Assembly (NCBI RefSeq): GCF_014084105.1
Contig: NZ_CP048289.1
Span: 4,473,922 to 4,537,921, forward strand
Origin: Streptacidiphilus sp. P02-A3a
GTDB taxonomy: Bacteria; Actinomycetota; Actinomycetes; Streptomycetales; Streptomycetaceae
Length of the DNA: 64,000 nucleotides
Direction: 5' to 3'
Position numbers and translations under genes: made by a program. Positions 8,813 through 18,020 of this stretch are shown one piece after another. Each line of letters starts with the position of its first letter. The first letter of the stretch is position 1. The notes under the pieces are model-generated. The model was not told where the DNA came from. It saw nothing but the letters and a program-made list of their open reading frames with translations, and did not search any database.

Positions 8813-9406
8813 TCAGCCGCCGGGCTCGGGGGCGTGTGGCGGGGCGCCGTGGTGGAGCAGTTCGGCGAAGCGCTCCAGCGCGCGGTCGGCGCGGTCGCGG
8901 TCGCCGGTGGCGGTCAGGTCGAACAGCAGGCCCCGCAGGACGGCCATGACCAGCGTGGGCGTCACCGTGTCACCCGGCCCGGCGCTGACGGACCCGAAGG
9001 CGGCACCGAGGGTCTGGAACCAGTCCGTGACCGCCTCGCCCTGGCCGGGATAGGTCTCGGGGTGGACCAGGCCCTCGGCGTGCACCTCGAAGAACAACCG
9101 GACGAACGGCGCGCGTTCGTCCGCGCTGATCCACGCCCAGATGCCGCGCAGCCGCTCGCGCGCGCCCTCGCCCGGCGCCGCACGGTGCTCGGCCAGCCGC
9201 GCCGCGCCCCGGCGGCGGGCCTCGGCCAGCACCGCGGCGACCAACTCCTCCTTGCTGCCGAAGTCGTAGAGCAGCATCCGGGGGCTGGTGCCCAGGGCCG
9301 CGGCCAGCGGACGCAGGCTCAGCCCGGCCAGGCCGTGCGCCAGCACGTAGTCGGTGGCCCGGGCCAGGGTGCGCCCGCGGCGGGCCGGGTCTGCGGGTCG
9401 CCCCAC
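8813..9406 (-). CDS. TetR-family transcriptional regulator
   Basis: A 197-residue TetR repressor. The N-terminal helix-turn-helix reads ATDYVLAHGLAGLSLRPLAA and SPRMLLYDFGSKEELV, followed by an all-helical ligand domain. GTG 9406 is chosen as start: it is preceded by AGGAG and by the hexamer repeat, and in-frame upstream sequence is only repeat-encoded serine/leucine. It is divergent from a patatin-like gene, its probable target. Confidence 0.88.
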   Translation of the reverse strand: MGRPADPARRGRTLARATDYVLAHGLAGLSLRPLAAALGTSPRMLLYDFGSKEELVAAVLAEARRRGAARLAEHRAAPGEGARERLRGIWAWISADERAPFVRLFFEVHAEGLVHPETYPGQGEAVTDWFQTLGAAFGSVSAGPGDTVTPTLVMAVLRGLLFDLTATGDRDRADRALERFAELLHHGAPPHAPEPGG

Positions 9407-9422
9407 GGCGGATCTCCTCGAA

Positions 9423-9469
<47 letters not shown>

Positions 9470-9500
9470 CCGGGAAAGCGGGGCCGGGACCGTGCCCGCA

Positions 9501-9513
9501 CGTATATGGTACG
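9501..9513. promoter_or_regulatory. Candidate TetR operator CGTA-tatgg-TACG
   Basis: A short inverted repeat in an AT-rich pocket of the TetR/patatin divergent region, 30 bases upstream of the patatin start. Position fits an operator overlapping the patatin promoter; the arms are only 4 bp. Confidence 0.4.
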
Positions 9514-9542
9514 ACTGTTTCAAGAAGTGAGGGGGGAACACG

Positions 9543-10430
9543 ATGCGCACCTTCGAGCGGGCACTGGTCCTGGGTTCCGGCGGCCCGGTCGGCACGGCCT
9601 GGATGGCGGGCCTGGCCTGCGGGCTGCGCCGCGGCGGCGTGGATCTGGGCGAGGCCGACCTGATCGTCGGCACCTCGGCCGGCGCGATCGTGGCGGCGGT
9701 GCTCGCGACCGGTCAGGACCCGGGCCGGCTGGCGGCCCCGGCGGGCGGCCCGGACGCGCGGGACCGGCCCCGGGCGGACCGGGCCACGGCGGGCCGCGTG
9801 TTCGCGGTGCTGGGGGAGCGGGGCCTGGAGCCCGGTGAGGCCAGGCGCCGCGTCGGCCGGATCGCGTTCGAGGGCGCGGACCCCCGGGCCGAGCGGGCGG
9901 TGATCGCCGCGCGCGCCGCCCTGATCGGTACCGACGCCTGGCCCCGGCGGCGGCTGCTGATCACCGCCGTGGACGCGGGCACCGGTGAGCCGGTGGTGTG
10001 GGACCGCGACAGCGGTGTGCCGCTGGCGCACGCGGTGGCGGCCAGCGGCGCCTTCCCCGGGGCCGTGCCGCCGGTCGGCATCGACGGGCGGTGGTACCTG
10101 GACGGCGCGCTGCGCTCGGGCACCAACGCGGACCTTGCGGCCGGGGCCCGCACCGTGGTCGTGGTCGAGCCGATGGCGCACCTGTTCCCGCGCGAGCCCC
10201 TTGAGCGGGAGCTGGCGGCGGCGGGGGCCGACACCGCGGTGAGCATCGGCCCGGACCCCGCCTCGGTGCGCGCCTTCGGCCCGGACCTGAACGACCTGGC
10301 GGCGTGGGAACCGGCCTACCGGGCGGGCCTGGGCCAGGCAGGCGACCTGGCCCAGGACCGTGGCGGCCCGGGGGAGCCGGGCGGGCGGCTCCGCGCCGCC
10401 TGGAGCACCGGAGCCGACGCCGACCGCTGA
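9543..10430 (+). CDS. Patatin-like phospholipase
   Basis: A 295-residue patatin-fold lipid acyl hydrolase. It has the oxyanion loop LGSGGPVGTAW at residues 10-20, the nucleophile elbow GTSAG (serine near residue 45) and the DGA dyad motif YLDGALRSGTNADLA near 185. No signal peptide, so it is probably intracellular. ATG 9543 follows a GAGGGGGG ribosome site. The adjacent divergent TetR gene suggests induction by a small ligand. Substrate unknown. Confidence 0.9.
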   Translation: MRTFERALVLGSGGPVGTAWMAGLACGLRRGGVDLGEADLIVGTSAGAIVAAVLATGQDPGRLAAPAGGPDARDRPRADRATAGRVFAVLGERGLEPGEARRRVGRIAFEGADPRAERAVIAARAALIGTDAWPRRRLLITAVDAGTGEPVVWDRDSGVPLAHAVAASGAFPGAVPPVGIDGRWYLDGALRSGTNADLAAGARTVVVVEPMAHLFPREPLERELAAAGADTAVSIGPDPASVRAFGPDLNDLAAWEPAYRAGLGQAGDLAQDRGGPGEPGGRLRAAWSTGADADR

Positions 10431-10490
10431 CCACCCCCCACACCACCCGCCCCCCGCACACCACCCGCCCCCCACACCACCCGCACCATG

Positions 10491-10510
10491 CGCGCGCCTC
10501 GCGGCGCGCG
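10491..10510. terminator. Hairpin between convergent patatin and HxlR genes
   Basis: CGCGCGCC (10491-10498), loop TCGC, GGCGCGCG (10503-10510): a perfect 8-bp stem downstream of both convergent stops. The 60 bases before it hold C/A-rich direct repeats of CACCACCCGCC. Confidence 0.65.
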
Positions 10511-10535
10511 TCCGCTGTGCGGGCGGGTGCCGGTC

Positions 10536-10946
10536 TCAGGAGGCGGGTACGGCGGCGGGCACCGGGTTGGCGGGCGCCGGGGTGGCGGGTACGGCGTGGG
10601 CGGTGGCCCATTCCACCAGGGGCAGCAGGAGTTCCACCAGTTCCTGTCCGCGTTCGGTCAGGCTGTAGTCGACGCGGGGCGGCACCACCGGGTGGGCGTC
10701 GCGCAGTACCAGCCCGTCGGCCTCCAGGGTGCGCAGGGTGTGGGCGAGCATCTTCTCGGTGATGCCCTTCACCCAGCGCCGCACCTCTCCCCAGCGCATC
10801 GTCCCGTTCGAGAGCGCGACCAGGACCAGTACCCCCCAGCGGCTGGTCACATGGTCCAGCAGGATCCGGCTGGGGCAGTTCGGGTCGAAGACATCGCCCG
10901 CGAAGTCTCCCAGCGCCACCGCGCTCACCTTGATACTTTCCTTCAT
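10536..10946 (-). CDS. HxlR-family transcriptional regulator
   Basis: A 136-residue winged-helix HxlR protein (FDPNCPSRILLDHVTSRWGV, RWGEVRRWVKGITEKMLAHT, RVDYSLTERG), with an Ala/Pro-rich C-terminal tail. It has the CPSR cysteine common in redox-sensing members. It is divergent from a QorB-like quinone reductase gene, a classical HxlR target. The intergenic GTACCTTAC-aaaat-AGTGCGTAC (10951-10973) is an imperfect palindrome that could be the operator. Confidence 0.9.
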   Translation of the reverse strand: MKESIKVSAVALGDFAGDVFDPNCPSRILLDHVTSRWGVLVLVALSNGTMRWGEVRRWVKGITEKMLAHTLRTLEADGLVLRDAHPVVPPRVDYSLTERGQELVELLLPLVEWATAHAVPATPAPANPVPAAVPAS

Positions 10947-11049
10947 GCCAGTACCTTACAAAATAGTGCGTACCAGCGATCAGGAACGCTCAAGGACGTG
11001 GTCCGGTTGACCCCGGTGGAGTCACACAGACCGAACCGAGGAGCCCTCC

Positions 11050-11925
11050 ATGTCCCTGATCGTCACCGGTGCCACCGGCCACCTGGGCCGCCTGACCGTC
11101 CAGGCCCTGCTGGAGCGGGGCGTGCCCGCGGGCGACATCGTCGCCACCGGCCGCCGCCCGGAGCTGCTGAAGGACCTGGCCGAGCGCGGCGTGCGGGTGC
11201 GCGCCGCCGACTACGGCGACCCGGCCTCGCTGCGCGCCGCGCTCCAGGGCGCGGACCGGGTGCTGCTGGTCTCCAGCAGCGCCACCGGCGCCGCCCGGGT
11301 GGAGCAGCACCGCAACGTGATCGAGGCGGCCGGTCGGGCGGGCGCCGCGCTGGTGGCCTACAGCAGCATCGTCAACGCGGACACCGCGACGCTGCGCCTG
11401 GCGCAGGACCACCGGGCCACCGAGGCCCTGCTGCGCGCGAGCGGGGTGCCGTTCACCTTCCTGCGCAACAGCTGGTACCTGGAGAACTACACCGCCCAGC
11501 TGGCGGTCTTCCTGGAGCACGGCACGGTGGTCGGCGGCGCGGGCCAGGGCCGGGTCAGCGCCGCCGCCCGCGCCGACTACGCCGCCGCGGCGGCGGCCGT
11601 GCTGACCGGGGACGGGCACCAGGGCCGGGCCTACGAACTGGGCGGCGACGAGCCGTTCACCCTCACGCAGCTCGCCGCCGAGATCACCGCCCAGGCGGGC
11701 ACCCAGGTCAGCTACACCGACCTGCCCGAGGCCGGGCACGCCCAGGCCCTGGTCGCCGCCGGCCTGCCCGCGCCCGTCGCCGGTATCCTCGCCGACGCCG
11801 ACCAGGGCCTGCGGCGCGGGGAGCTGTTCACCGACAGCGGTGACCTGGCCCGACTGATCGGCCGCCCCACCACCCGCGCGACCGCGGCGATCGCCACCGC
11901 CCTGGACACCCTGCGCACCGCCTGA
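11050..11925 (+). CDS. NmrA/QorB-like NAD(P)H-dependent reductase
   Basis: An atypical short-chain dehydrogenase of the NmrA/QorB type, 291 residues. The Rossmann motif VTGATGHLGR is at residues 5-14, with SSSATGAARVEQHRNVIEAA and the substrate-pocket segment FTFLRNSWYLENY typical of quinone oxidoreductase 2. It probably reduces quinones or related electrophiles using NADPH. Start ATG 11050 follows GGAG. It is divergent from the HxlR gene at 10536-10946. Confidence 0.9.
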   Translation: MSLIVTGATGHLGRLTVQALLERGVPAGDIVATGRRPELLKDLAERGVRVRAADYGDPASLRAALQGADRVLLVSSSATGAARVEQHRNVIEAAGRAGAALVAYSSIVNADTATLRLAQDHRATEALLRASGVPFTFLRNSWYLENYTAQLAVFLEHGTVVGGAGQGRVSAAARADYAAAAAAVLTGDGHQGRAYELGGDEPFTLTQLAAEITAQAGTQVSYTDLPEAGHAQALVAAGLPAPVAGILADADQGLRRGELFTDSGDLARLIGRPTTRATAAIATALDTLRTA

Positions 11926-11976
11926 CCGGCCCCGGGCCGGGGTCCGCCCCGGGCCGGGGCTGGTGCGAGTGCGTCG

Positions 11977-12759
11977 TCAATCGGGCAGTGCGACCGCGAA
12001 GGCGTCGGCCAGGCCCCGGGTGCCGGTCTCGGTGAGGTGGACCACGCGTGGTGAGAGGCCGTAGCGCAGCCAGCCGGTGGCGAACAGGCGGGCCGCCAGC
12101 GCGGCGCCCAGCGCACCGGCCAGGTGGTGGCGCCGCTCGCTCCAGTCGACGCAGTAGCGCACCACCGGCCGCCGCCCCGCGGTCAGCGCCGGCACGTCGA
12201 TACCGAACGCGGTGAACCGCTCGGCCCCCCGGGGCGTCAGCAGGTACGCGGCCCCCCTGCCGTAGGCGGCGGGCCGCTCGGCGCCGGTGTCCGCGGCGGC
12301 CTGGTCGCGGCGCAGCAGGCCGCGGTCCACGAACGCGGCCATCAGGGCCACGCCCAGGGATCCCGCGAGGTGGTCGTAGCAGGTGCGCGAGCGGCGCAGT
12401 GCCCGGTCGCGGCTGTGCGCGCGCAAGGTGCGGGCCGGGGCGGGGGCGGGCGGGGCGATCAGTGCCAGCGCCTCCAGGGCGGCGACCACCTCGGGACCGG
12501 ACAGGCGGAAGTAGCGGTGGCGTCCCGCGTCCGTGGCCCGCACCAGCCCCGCCTCGGCCAGCCGCGCCAGGTGCACGCTGGCGGTGGGGACGCTCACCTG
12601 GGCCTCGCCGGCCAGGACGGTGACCGTCAGCGGGCGCCCGTCGGACAGGGCCTTGAGGATCCGCGCCCGGGAGGCGCTGGCCAGCAGCCGCGCGGCGCGC
12701 GCGATGTCCGGCTCCGGCCGGGGCGCGCCCGGGCGCGCGGTGTCGTTCATGACCGCCAT
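11977..12759 (-). CDS. ArsR-type winged-helix regulator with C-terminal ligand domain
   Basis: A 260-residue ArsR-like protein. The wHTH is at residues 18-95 (RILKALSDGRPLTVTVLAG, SVPTASVHLARLAEAGLV, RHRYFRLSG). The C-terminal half has the motifs RTCYDHLAGSLGVALM and VDWSERRHHLAGALGAA found in a long-form ArsR group. Start could be ATG 12759 or 12750. It is divergent from an MFS drug exporter across a perfect 12-bp-arm palindrome, and so is its likely repressor. Confidence 0.9.
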   Translation of the reverse strand: MAVMNDTARPGAPRPEPDIARAARLLASASRARILKALSDGRPLTVTVLAGEAQVSVPTASVHLARLAEAGLVRATDAGRHRYFRLSGPEVVAALEALALIAPPAPAPARTLRAHSRDRALRRSRTCYDHLAGSLGVALMAAFVDRGLLRRDQAAADTGAERPAAYGRGAAYLLTPRGAERFTAFGIDVPALTAGRRPVVRYCVDWSERRHHLAGALGAALAARLFATGWLRYGLSPRVVHLTETGTRGLADAFAVALPD

Positions 12760-12768
12760 CTTGCTACG

Positions 12769-12798
12769 CCGACGCTTAGCGCGGGGGCTAAGCGTCGG
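12769..12798. promoter_or_regulatory. Perfect palindromic operator of the ArsR/MFS pair
   Basis: CCGACGCTTAGC at 12769-12780 and GCTAAGCGTCGG at 12787-12798 form a perfect inverted repeat with a 6-nt spacer. It sits in the 56-bp gap between the divergent ArsR and exporter genes. Confidence 0.85.
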
Positions 12799-12815
12799 CC
12801 GCGCACGATGGCGGC

Positions 12816-14282
12816 ATGAGAACCACGACCGGCGCCGAGGCGCCGCGCACGGCCCTGCCCGCCGCGGCCGGGCGGCCCGCCTGGCCGCCGCTGATCGCCC
12901 TGAGCCTGGGCTACTTCCTGGTCATGCTCGATGTCACCGTCGTCACTGTCGCGGTGCCCGCGATCCGCGACTCGATCGGCGCCGGGGCCTCGGCCATGGC
13001 GTGGGTCGTCGACGGCTACAGCGCGGTCTTCGGCGCGCTGCTGCTGCTGGGCGGCGGTTTCGGTGACCGGCTCGGGCACCGCCGGGTGCTGCTGGCCGGG
13101 CTCGGGGTCTTCGCGCTGGCCTCCCTGGGCTGCGCGGTGGCCACCAGCGCCGGTGCGCTGGTCGCCGCGCGCCTGGCGCAGGGCGCGGGTGGGGCGCTGC
13201 TGGTGCCGACCTCGCTGGCCCTGCTGACCACCTCCTATCCGTCCGCGGCGGGCAGGGCCCGGGCGCTGGGGGTCTGGGCGGGGCTGGCCGGGGTCGCGTT
13301 CGCGGCGGGGCCGCTGGTCGGCGGGCTGCTGGTGGCGGGCCTGGACTGGCGGGCGGCCTTCCTGGTCAACATCCCGGTCGCGCTGGCGGCCTGCTGGCTG
13401 ACCTGCAGGCACGTTCCGGCCGGGGCCGCGCGGACCGGCGGGCGGGGCCTGGACCCGCTGGGCCAGGTCCTGGGCGTGAGCGGGGTGCTGGCGCTGGCCG
13501 GGGCGCTCAACGAGGCCGCGACCCGGGGCTGGACCTCGCCGGTGGTGCTGGGCGCCGGGGCCCTGGCCGCGGTCGCGCTGGCGCTGTTCGTGGCGGCCGA
13601 GCGGCGACGGGAGGCGCGCGCGGTACCGCACCGGCCGCCGCTGCTGCCGCTGTCGCTGTTCGGCGCGCCGGGCTTCTCGGCCACCGTCGCGGTCGGCGTG
13701 CTGCTCAACCTCGGCTACTACGGCATGCTCTACCTGGCCACGTTGTACCTGCAGAACGAACGCGGCTACGGTGCGCTGGGCGCGGGCCTGGCGTTGCTGC
13801 CGACGGTGTGCATGGCGGTGGTCGCGGCCCCGCTCGCGGGCCGGCTGACCGCGCGCCACGGCCCGTACCCGCCGATGACCGGGGCGCTGCTGGTCGGCGG
13901 CGTCGGGTTCCTCGGCTGGCTGCTGGCCGGTCCGCACACGCCTTATCCGCTGCTGCTGCCGGCCCTGGTGGCGACCGGTCTGGCCACTCCCGGCACGGTG
14001 CTGGCGGCCACCACCGCCATCGCGCGGTCCGCCCCGGCGGGGAACGCCGGGGCGGCGTCGGCGGTGTTCAACGTGGGCCGCCAGCTGGGCAACGCCGTCG
14101 GTGTGGCCCTGTTCGCCACGCTCACCGCGGGCCCCGGCCGCCTGGTCCGCGGCCTGCACCTGTCGGCGTTGATCGCCTCGGCGGCCTTCCTCGCCGCGGC
14201 GCTGCTGGCCCGCGCCGCCTGGCGCGACACCCGCCCCGGTGGGGCTGCGGCCGGTGGCCGCGTTACGGGTGGGGCGGGTTGA
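12816..14282 (+). CDS. MFS multidrug exporter, DHA2 (EmrB/QacA) type
   Basis: A 488-residue major-facilitator protein with about 14 hydrophobic helices. Motif A is GDRLGHRRVLLAG and the motif-C-like segment is GPLVGGLLVAGLDWRAAFLV. The DHA2 signature LALLTTSYPSAAGRARALGV is present. It should export drugs by proton antiport in the cytoplasmic membrane. The neighbouring ArsR-like repressor and its operator imply ligand-induced expression. Confidence 0.93.
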   Translation: MRTTTGAEAPRTALPAAAGRPAWPPLIALSLGYFLVMLDVTVVTVAVPAIRDSIGAGASAMAWVVDGYSAVFGALLLLGGGFGDRLGHRRVLLAGLGVFALASLGCAVATSAGALVAARLAQGAGGALLVPTSLALLTTSYPSAAGRARALGVWAGLAGVAFAAGPLVGGLLVAGLDWRAAFLVNIPVALAACWLTCRHVPAGAARTGGRGLDPLGQVLGVSGVLALAGALNEAATRGWTSPVVLGAGALAAVALALFVAAERRREARAVPHRPPLLPLSLFGAPGFSATVAVGVLLNLGYYGMLYLATLYLQNERGYGALGAGLALLPTVCMAVVAAPLAGRLTARHGPYPPMTGALLVGGVGFLGWLLAGPHTPYPLLLPALVATGLATPGTVLAATTAIARSAPAGNAGAASAVFNVGRQLGNAVGVALFATLTAGPGRLVRGLHLSALIASAAFLAAALLARAAWRDTRPGGAAAGGRVTGGAG

Positions 14283-14289
14283 CGGGGGG

Positions 14290-15297
14290 TCAGGTGGGGT
14301 TGGGGCCGAGTCTGGCCAGGGTGTCGAGCAGTCGGGCCGGGTCGGCCAGTACCTTGGGTGGCAGGCAGACGTAGAGCTGGACGGTGGTGACGCCGGGGCG
14401 GTGGTAGTGCCCGATCCGTTCCCGGCAGTGCTCGGGCGAGCCGCTGACGAACAGCTTGTCGACGACCTCGTCGGGCAGGGCCTGTTGCGCGCCCTCGATG
14501 TCGCCCGCGTCCCAGCGCCGGTGTGCCTCGTGCAGCAGGTCGCCGTGGCCCAGCCAGGCGTGGAACTTGCGGTAGGGCTCGCGGTTCAGGATCCAGGCGA
14601 GGAAGGGGCGGGTGGCCCGCTGGGCGTAGGCGGTGTCCTGGGTGGGGCAGACGAAGACCTTGACCACCAGTTCCTTGCCCGGTGGTTGCGGTCCGACGGC
14701 GTCCAGCACGGTGGGGACGTCCTCGGGGAACAGGAGGTTGGTGATCGCGCCGTCGCCTTCGGTGAAGCCCAGGCGCAGCATGCCCGGGCGCAGCGCGCCG
14801 AGGATCACCTTGACCGGTTCGGCGGGCGGGTGCGGTAGTTGGTAGCCGCGGATGGAGAAGGTGTCGAAGTCTCCGCTGACGTGTTCGCCGCGCAGGGCGC
14901 GGGTGAGGAACCGCAGGACGTCGCGGGTGCGTTTGAAGGGTTCGTCGAAGGGGATTCCGTTGATGTCGGTGACATGGGCGGGGACCGAGGCGCCGATGCC
15001 CAGCAGCAGGCGTCCGGGGGCGAGTTGGGCCAAGGTGGCGGCGGTCTGGGCGAGTACCGCCGGTCCTCGGGTGTGGACCGGGACGATGCCGGTGCCGATG
15101 CGCAGGGTCGGGGACCAGGCGGCGGTGGCGGCCAGCGGGGTGAAGGCGTCGGTGCCGCCGCCCTCGGCGCTCCACACGTCGCTGTAGCCGAGGTCGGGCA
15201 GCCGCTCGACCAGGAAGCGGTGCCGGTCCAGGGGCAGGCCCGCGAGCGGCAGGGTGATTCCCCACCTGGGTGGCTGGGGGTGGTGCGGGTGCGTCAT
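14290..15297 (-). CDS. LLM-class (luciferase-like, F420-type) oxidoreductase
   Basis: A 335-residue TIM-barrel oxidoreductase of the bacterial luciferase superfamily (DVWSAEGGGTDAFTPLAATA, RIGTGIVPVHTRGPAVLAQT, RLLLGIGAS). In actinobacteria such proteins mostly use F420, although FMN use is possible. It follows the ABC binding protein by 60 bases on the same strand, so it is probably the last gene of the peptide-type importer operon and may act on the imported compound. The gap holds a short GGTGCC/GGTGCT repeat. Confidence 0.88.
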   Translation of the reverse strand: MTHPHHPQPPRWGITLPLAGLPLDRHRFLVERLPDLGYSDVWSAEGGGTDAFTPLAATAAWSPTLRIGTGIVPVHTRGPAVLAQTAATLAQLAPGRLLLGIGASVPAHVTDINGIPFDEPFKRTRDVLRFLTRALRGEHVSGDFDTFSIRGYQLPHPPAEPVKVILGALRPGMLRLGFTEGDGAITNLLFPEDVPTVLDAVGPQPPGKELVVKVFVCPTQDTAYAQRATRPFLAWILNREPYRKFHAWLGHGDLLHEAHRRWDAGDIEGAQQALPDEVVDKLFVSGSPEHCRERIGHYHRPGVTTVQLYVCLPPKVLADPARLLDTLARLGPNPT

Positions 15298-15357
15298 CGC
15301 GTGGCCGTTCTCTCGGAAGTGCCGGTGCCGGTGCTGGTGCTGGTGGGGGGTGGCGGG

Positions 15358-17004
15358 TTATGCGGATACCCAGACGTTGGTGAGGTCGACGAACCAGGAC
15401 TGGGGTTCGACGAAGCCGTGGACCTTGGGTGACAGGGCCCGCGCGTCGCGGTCGTTGACCACGAACAGCCAGGGGGCGTCCTTGGTGACCTGGTCCAGGG
15501 CCTGGGTGTAGTCCTGTTGGCGGGTGTTCTGGTCCAGGCAGGAGGATGCGGCGGCGAACAGCCGGTCGACGGCCGGGTCGGAGTAGTGGCCGGTCCAAAA
15601 GGGGCTGCCGGTGCCGAGGAACAGCGGGAGCAGTGATTCGGACTGGAACAAGGTGGTGGACTGCGCCAGGGCGTCGGAGCCGAGTGCGACCTGGCCCTTG
15701 GCCTCGTCGCTGAGCAGGGTGGACCAGTCGGTGGTGCGGATCTTGACGGTGATGCCGACCGCGGCGAGGTCCTGCTGGATGGCTTCGGAGATGGGGACCG
15801 GCAGCAGGTTGCCGGATCCGGCGGTGGGGACGGTGACGGTGGTGGTGAAGCCGTGGGCGAGGCCGGCGCGGGCCAGTAGTTGCCGGGCCTTGGCCGGGTC
15901 GTAGGAGTAGAGGTTCCCGGCCGGGTCGTAGGCGAAGGTGCCCTTGGGGGCGGCCTGGTAGGCGGGTCCGGCGGTGCCGTGCAGCAGGTCCTCGGCGATG
16001 GCGGACCGGTTGATGGCGTCGTTGGCGGCCTGCCGCACCAGCACGTTGTTCCAGGGGGCCTTGGACTGGTCCAGGATCCAGTACCAGATGTGGTCGTAGC
16101 TGTTGGTGTCGATCTGCGCGCCGTCGGACCGCAGGCGGGCGATGTCGTCCGGGTCGGGGTAGTCGATCATGTTGGCGCCGCCGGAGAGCAGGGCGGCGGT
16201 GCGGGCCGCCGGGTCCGGCAGGGCCTGGACGACGAGCTTGTCGAGTTTGGGGGCCCCGCGCCAGTAGTGCGGGTTGGCGACCAGGTCGATCTGCTGGCCG
16301 GGGGTCTGCGAGGCGAAGCTGAACGGGCCGGTGCCGACCGGGTGCTGGGCGAAGCCCGAGTCGCCGTAGCGGCGCACGGCGGTGGGGCTGGCTATCAGCA
16401 GGTGGGTCAGGTCGTCGGTGAAGTGGCCGTTGGGCGCCTTGGTGACCAGGACCACGTGGTCGGGGTCCGGGGCGCGGTAGGAGGTGATGTCCCCGGCGTA
16501 CTCCTGGGCCGCGGCACCCAGGGCGGCGGTGTAGTAGGGGCTGCCCTTCTTGAGGTAGCGGTCCAGGTTGAAGACGACCGCGGCGGCGTCGAAGGCGGTG
16601 CCGTCCTGGAAGGTGACGCCCTTGCGCAGGGTGAAGGTCCAGGTGCGGTGGTCGGGGGCGACGGTCCAGGAGCTGGCGAGGGCGCTGGTGACCGGTGCGG
16701 GCGTATTGCCCTGGCTGAGGTCGTAGCGGGTGAGGCCTTCGTAGATCTGGAAGCTGACCAGCGCGGTGCCCTCGTAGCCCGCGCCGCCGAGGATGGTGTC
16801 CGGGTCGGGCAGGGTCCCGGTCGCGCCGATGACCAGCGTCCCGCCGCGGTCGGCGCCGTGGGCGCCGTGGGCGGTGCCGGTCGCGGGGGAGCCGGAGGAA
16901 CTGCATCCGGCGGCGCTCGGGAGCAGGACCAGGGCGGCGGCGAGCAGTCCCGCTGTGGAGCGGGCGCGGCGCGGCGCGGCGGCGGGGGCGGTCGGGCTGG
17001 TCAT
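15358..17004 (-). CDS. Peptide/nickel-type ABC transporter substrate-binding lipoprotein
   Basis: A 548-residue family 5 solute-binding protein. It has a twin-arginine-like start (PRRARSTAG) and the lipobox SAAGCSSS. Family landmarks include YEGLTRYDLSQG, DHRTWTFTLRKGVTFQDGT, HPVGTGPFSF and LVANPHYWRGAPKLDKL. It captures an oligopeptide-like or other hydrophilic ligand outside the cell and feeds the downstream-encoded importer. ATG 17004 is chosen because it begins the signal peptide. It is fifth in the operon, behind two permeases and two ATPases. Confidence 0.93.
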   Translation of the reverse strand: MTSPTAPAAAPRRARSTAGLLAAALVLLPSAAGCSSSGSPATGTAHGAHGADRGGTLVIGATGTLPDPDTILGGAGYEGTALVSFQIYEGLTRYDLSQGNTPAPVTSALASSWTVAPDHRTWTFTLRKGVTFQDGTAFDAAAVVFNLDRYLKKGSPYYTAALGAAAQEYAGDITSYRAPDPDHVVLVTKAPNGHFTDDLTHLLIASPTAVRRYGDSGFAQHPVGTGPFSFASQTPGQQIDLVANPHYWRGAPKLDKLVVQALPDPAARTAALLSGGANMIDYPDPDDIARLRSDGAQIDTNSYDHIWYWILDQSKAPWNNVLVRQAANDAINRSAIAEDLLHGTAGPAYQAAPKGTFAYDPAGNLYSYDPAKARQLLARAGLAHGFTTTVTVPTAGSGNLLPVPISEAIQQDLAAVGITVKIRTTDWSTLLSDEAKGQVALGSDALAQSTTLFQSESLLPLFLGTGSPFWTGHYSDPAVDRLFAAASSCLDQNTRQQDYTQALDQVTKDAPWLFVVNDRDARALSPKVHGFVEPQSWFVDLTNVWVSA

Positions 17005-17018
17005 GGCGGTTCCTCGGG

Positions 17019-18020
17019 TCAGTGGTGCGCGGTCGGACCGGGGGCGGTCGGACCGGTCGGGGGCGGGGCGGTCGCGGCGGTCGCTGGCGGCGCGGTCGCG
17101 GACGGTCGAAGGACACGGGCAGGGACACGGGCGGTGGTGGTGGCGGTGGTGGTGGCGTCCAGCAGGGCCCGGGTGTAGGGGTGGCGCGGGTCCTGCCACA
17201 GCCGGTCGGTGGGGCCCTGTTCGACCACCTGGCCGTGGCGCAGCACGCTGACCTGGTCGGCGAGGTGGCGCACGGCGGCCAGGTCGTGCGAGATGAGCAG
17301 GTAGGCGACGCCGTCGTCCTGCCGCAGCTGTGCCAGCAGGTCCAGTACCCGGCTCTGCGCGGTGCGGTCCAGGGCCGAGGTCGGCTCGTCCAGGACGATC
17401 AGGTCCGGGCCGGTGGCCAGGGCGCGGGCGATGGCGACGCGTTGCAGTTGCCCGCCGGAGAGCTCGCGCGGGTAGCGGCGGGCCAGGGCCGGGTCCAGGG
17501 CGACCCGCTGGAACAGCGCGGCCGTGCGCTCGGCGCGCGCGGCGCGCGGCACGCCCAGCGCCGCCAGCGCCAGCGCGACCGCGGACCCGGCCCGCAGTGC
17601 CGGGTTGAGCGAGCCGCCCGGGTTCTGCGGCACGAACTGCAGCCGGGCGCGGACCGGTCGGGCCGCGCGGCCGCGCAGCCGGTGCGGGTCGTGGCCCTCG
17701 AAGCGGACCGTGCCGTTGTCCGGGGCGATCAGGCCCAGGGCGAGCCGGGCCAGTGTGGACTTGCCCGACCCGGACTCGCCGACCAGTCCCAGGACGCGGG
17801 CCCGGGGCACGGCCAGGGTGACGCCGTCCACGGCGGTGTGGGCGGTGCGGCCGGTGGTGAAGCGCTTGCTGACGGCGTCCAGCACCAGCAGCGGCCCGGC
17901 CGACAGCGGTGCGGCCGGTTGCGGCCCGGCCGACAGTGGTGCGGCCGGTTGCGGCCCGGGCGACAGTGGTGCGGCCGGTTGGGGTGTGGGTTGGGGTGCG
18001 GGTGGTTGGGGTGGGGTCAT
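17019..18020 (-). CDS. Oligopeptide-type ABC transporter ATP-binding protein, DppF/OppF-like
   Basis: A 333-residue ATPase. Walker A is GESGSGKST, the Q-loop [12 protein letters not shown], the signature LSGGQLQR and Walker [13 protein letters not shown]. The C-terminal [12 protein letters not shown] segment is typical of OppF-like proteins. Its ATG overlaps the preceding ATPase stop (ATGA). An unusual N-terminal 45 residues consist of three 11-residue repeats ([10 protein letters not shown] type) of Pro/Ala-rich linker, encoded by 33-bp DNA repeats at about 17895-17990. Confidence 0.95.
   Translation of the reverse strand: MTPPQPPAPQPTPQPAAPLSPGPQPAAPLSAGPQPAAPLSAGPLLVLDAVSKRFTTGRTAHTAVDGVTLAVPRARVLGLVGESGSGKSTLARLALGLIAPDNGTVRFEGHDPHRLRGRAARPVRARLQFVPQNPGGSLNPALRAGSAVALALAALGVPRAARAERTAALFQRVALDPALARRYPRELSGGQLQRVAIARALATGPDLIVLDEPTSALDRTAQSRVLDLLAQLRQDDGVAYLLISHDLAAVRHLADQVSVLRHGQVVEQGPTDRLWQDPRHPYTRALLDATTTATTTARVPARVLRPSATAPPATAATAPPPTGPTAPGPTAHH
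17895..17990. repeat. 33-bp tandem repeat coding the Pro/Ala-rich ATPase N-terminus
   Basis: Three near-identical 33-bp units (CGGCCGACAGTGGTGCGGCC core) encode PAAPLS(A/P)GPQ three times ahead of the ATP-binding domain. Confidence 0.85.

Noticed and set aside
13943-17128. A very long open frame antisense to the importer binding protein, LLM oxidoreductase and exporter genes
   Set aside because: It is Arg/Pro/Gly-rich with no recognisable domain, crosses several confidently identified genes, and reflects the GC-rich codon pattern of the true frames.
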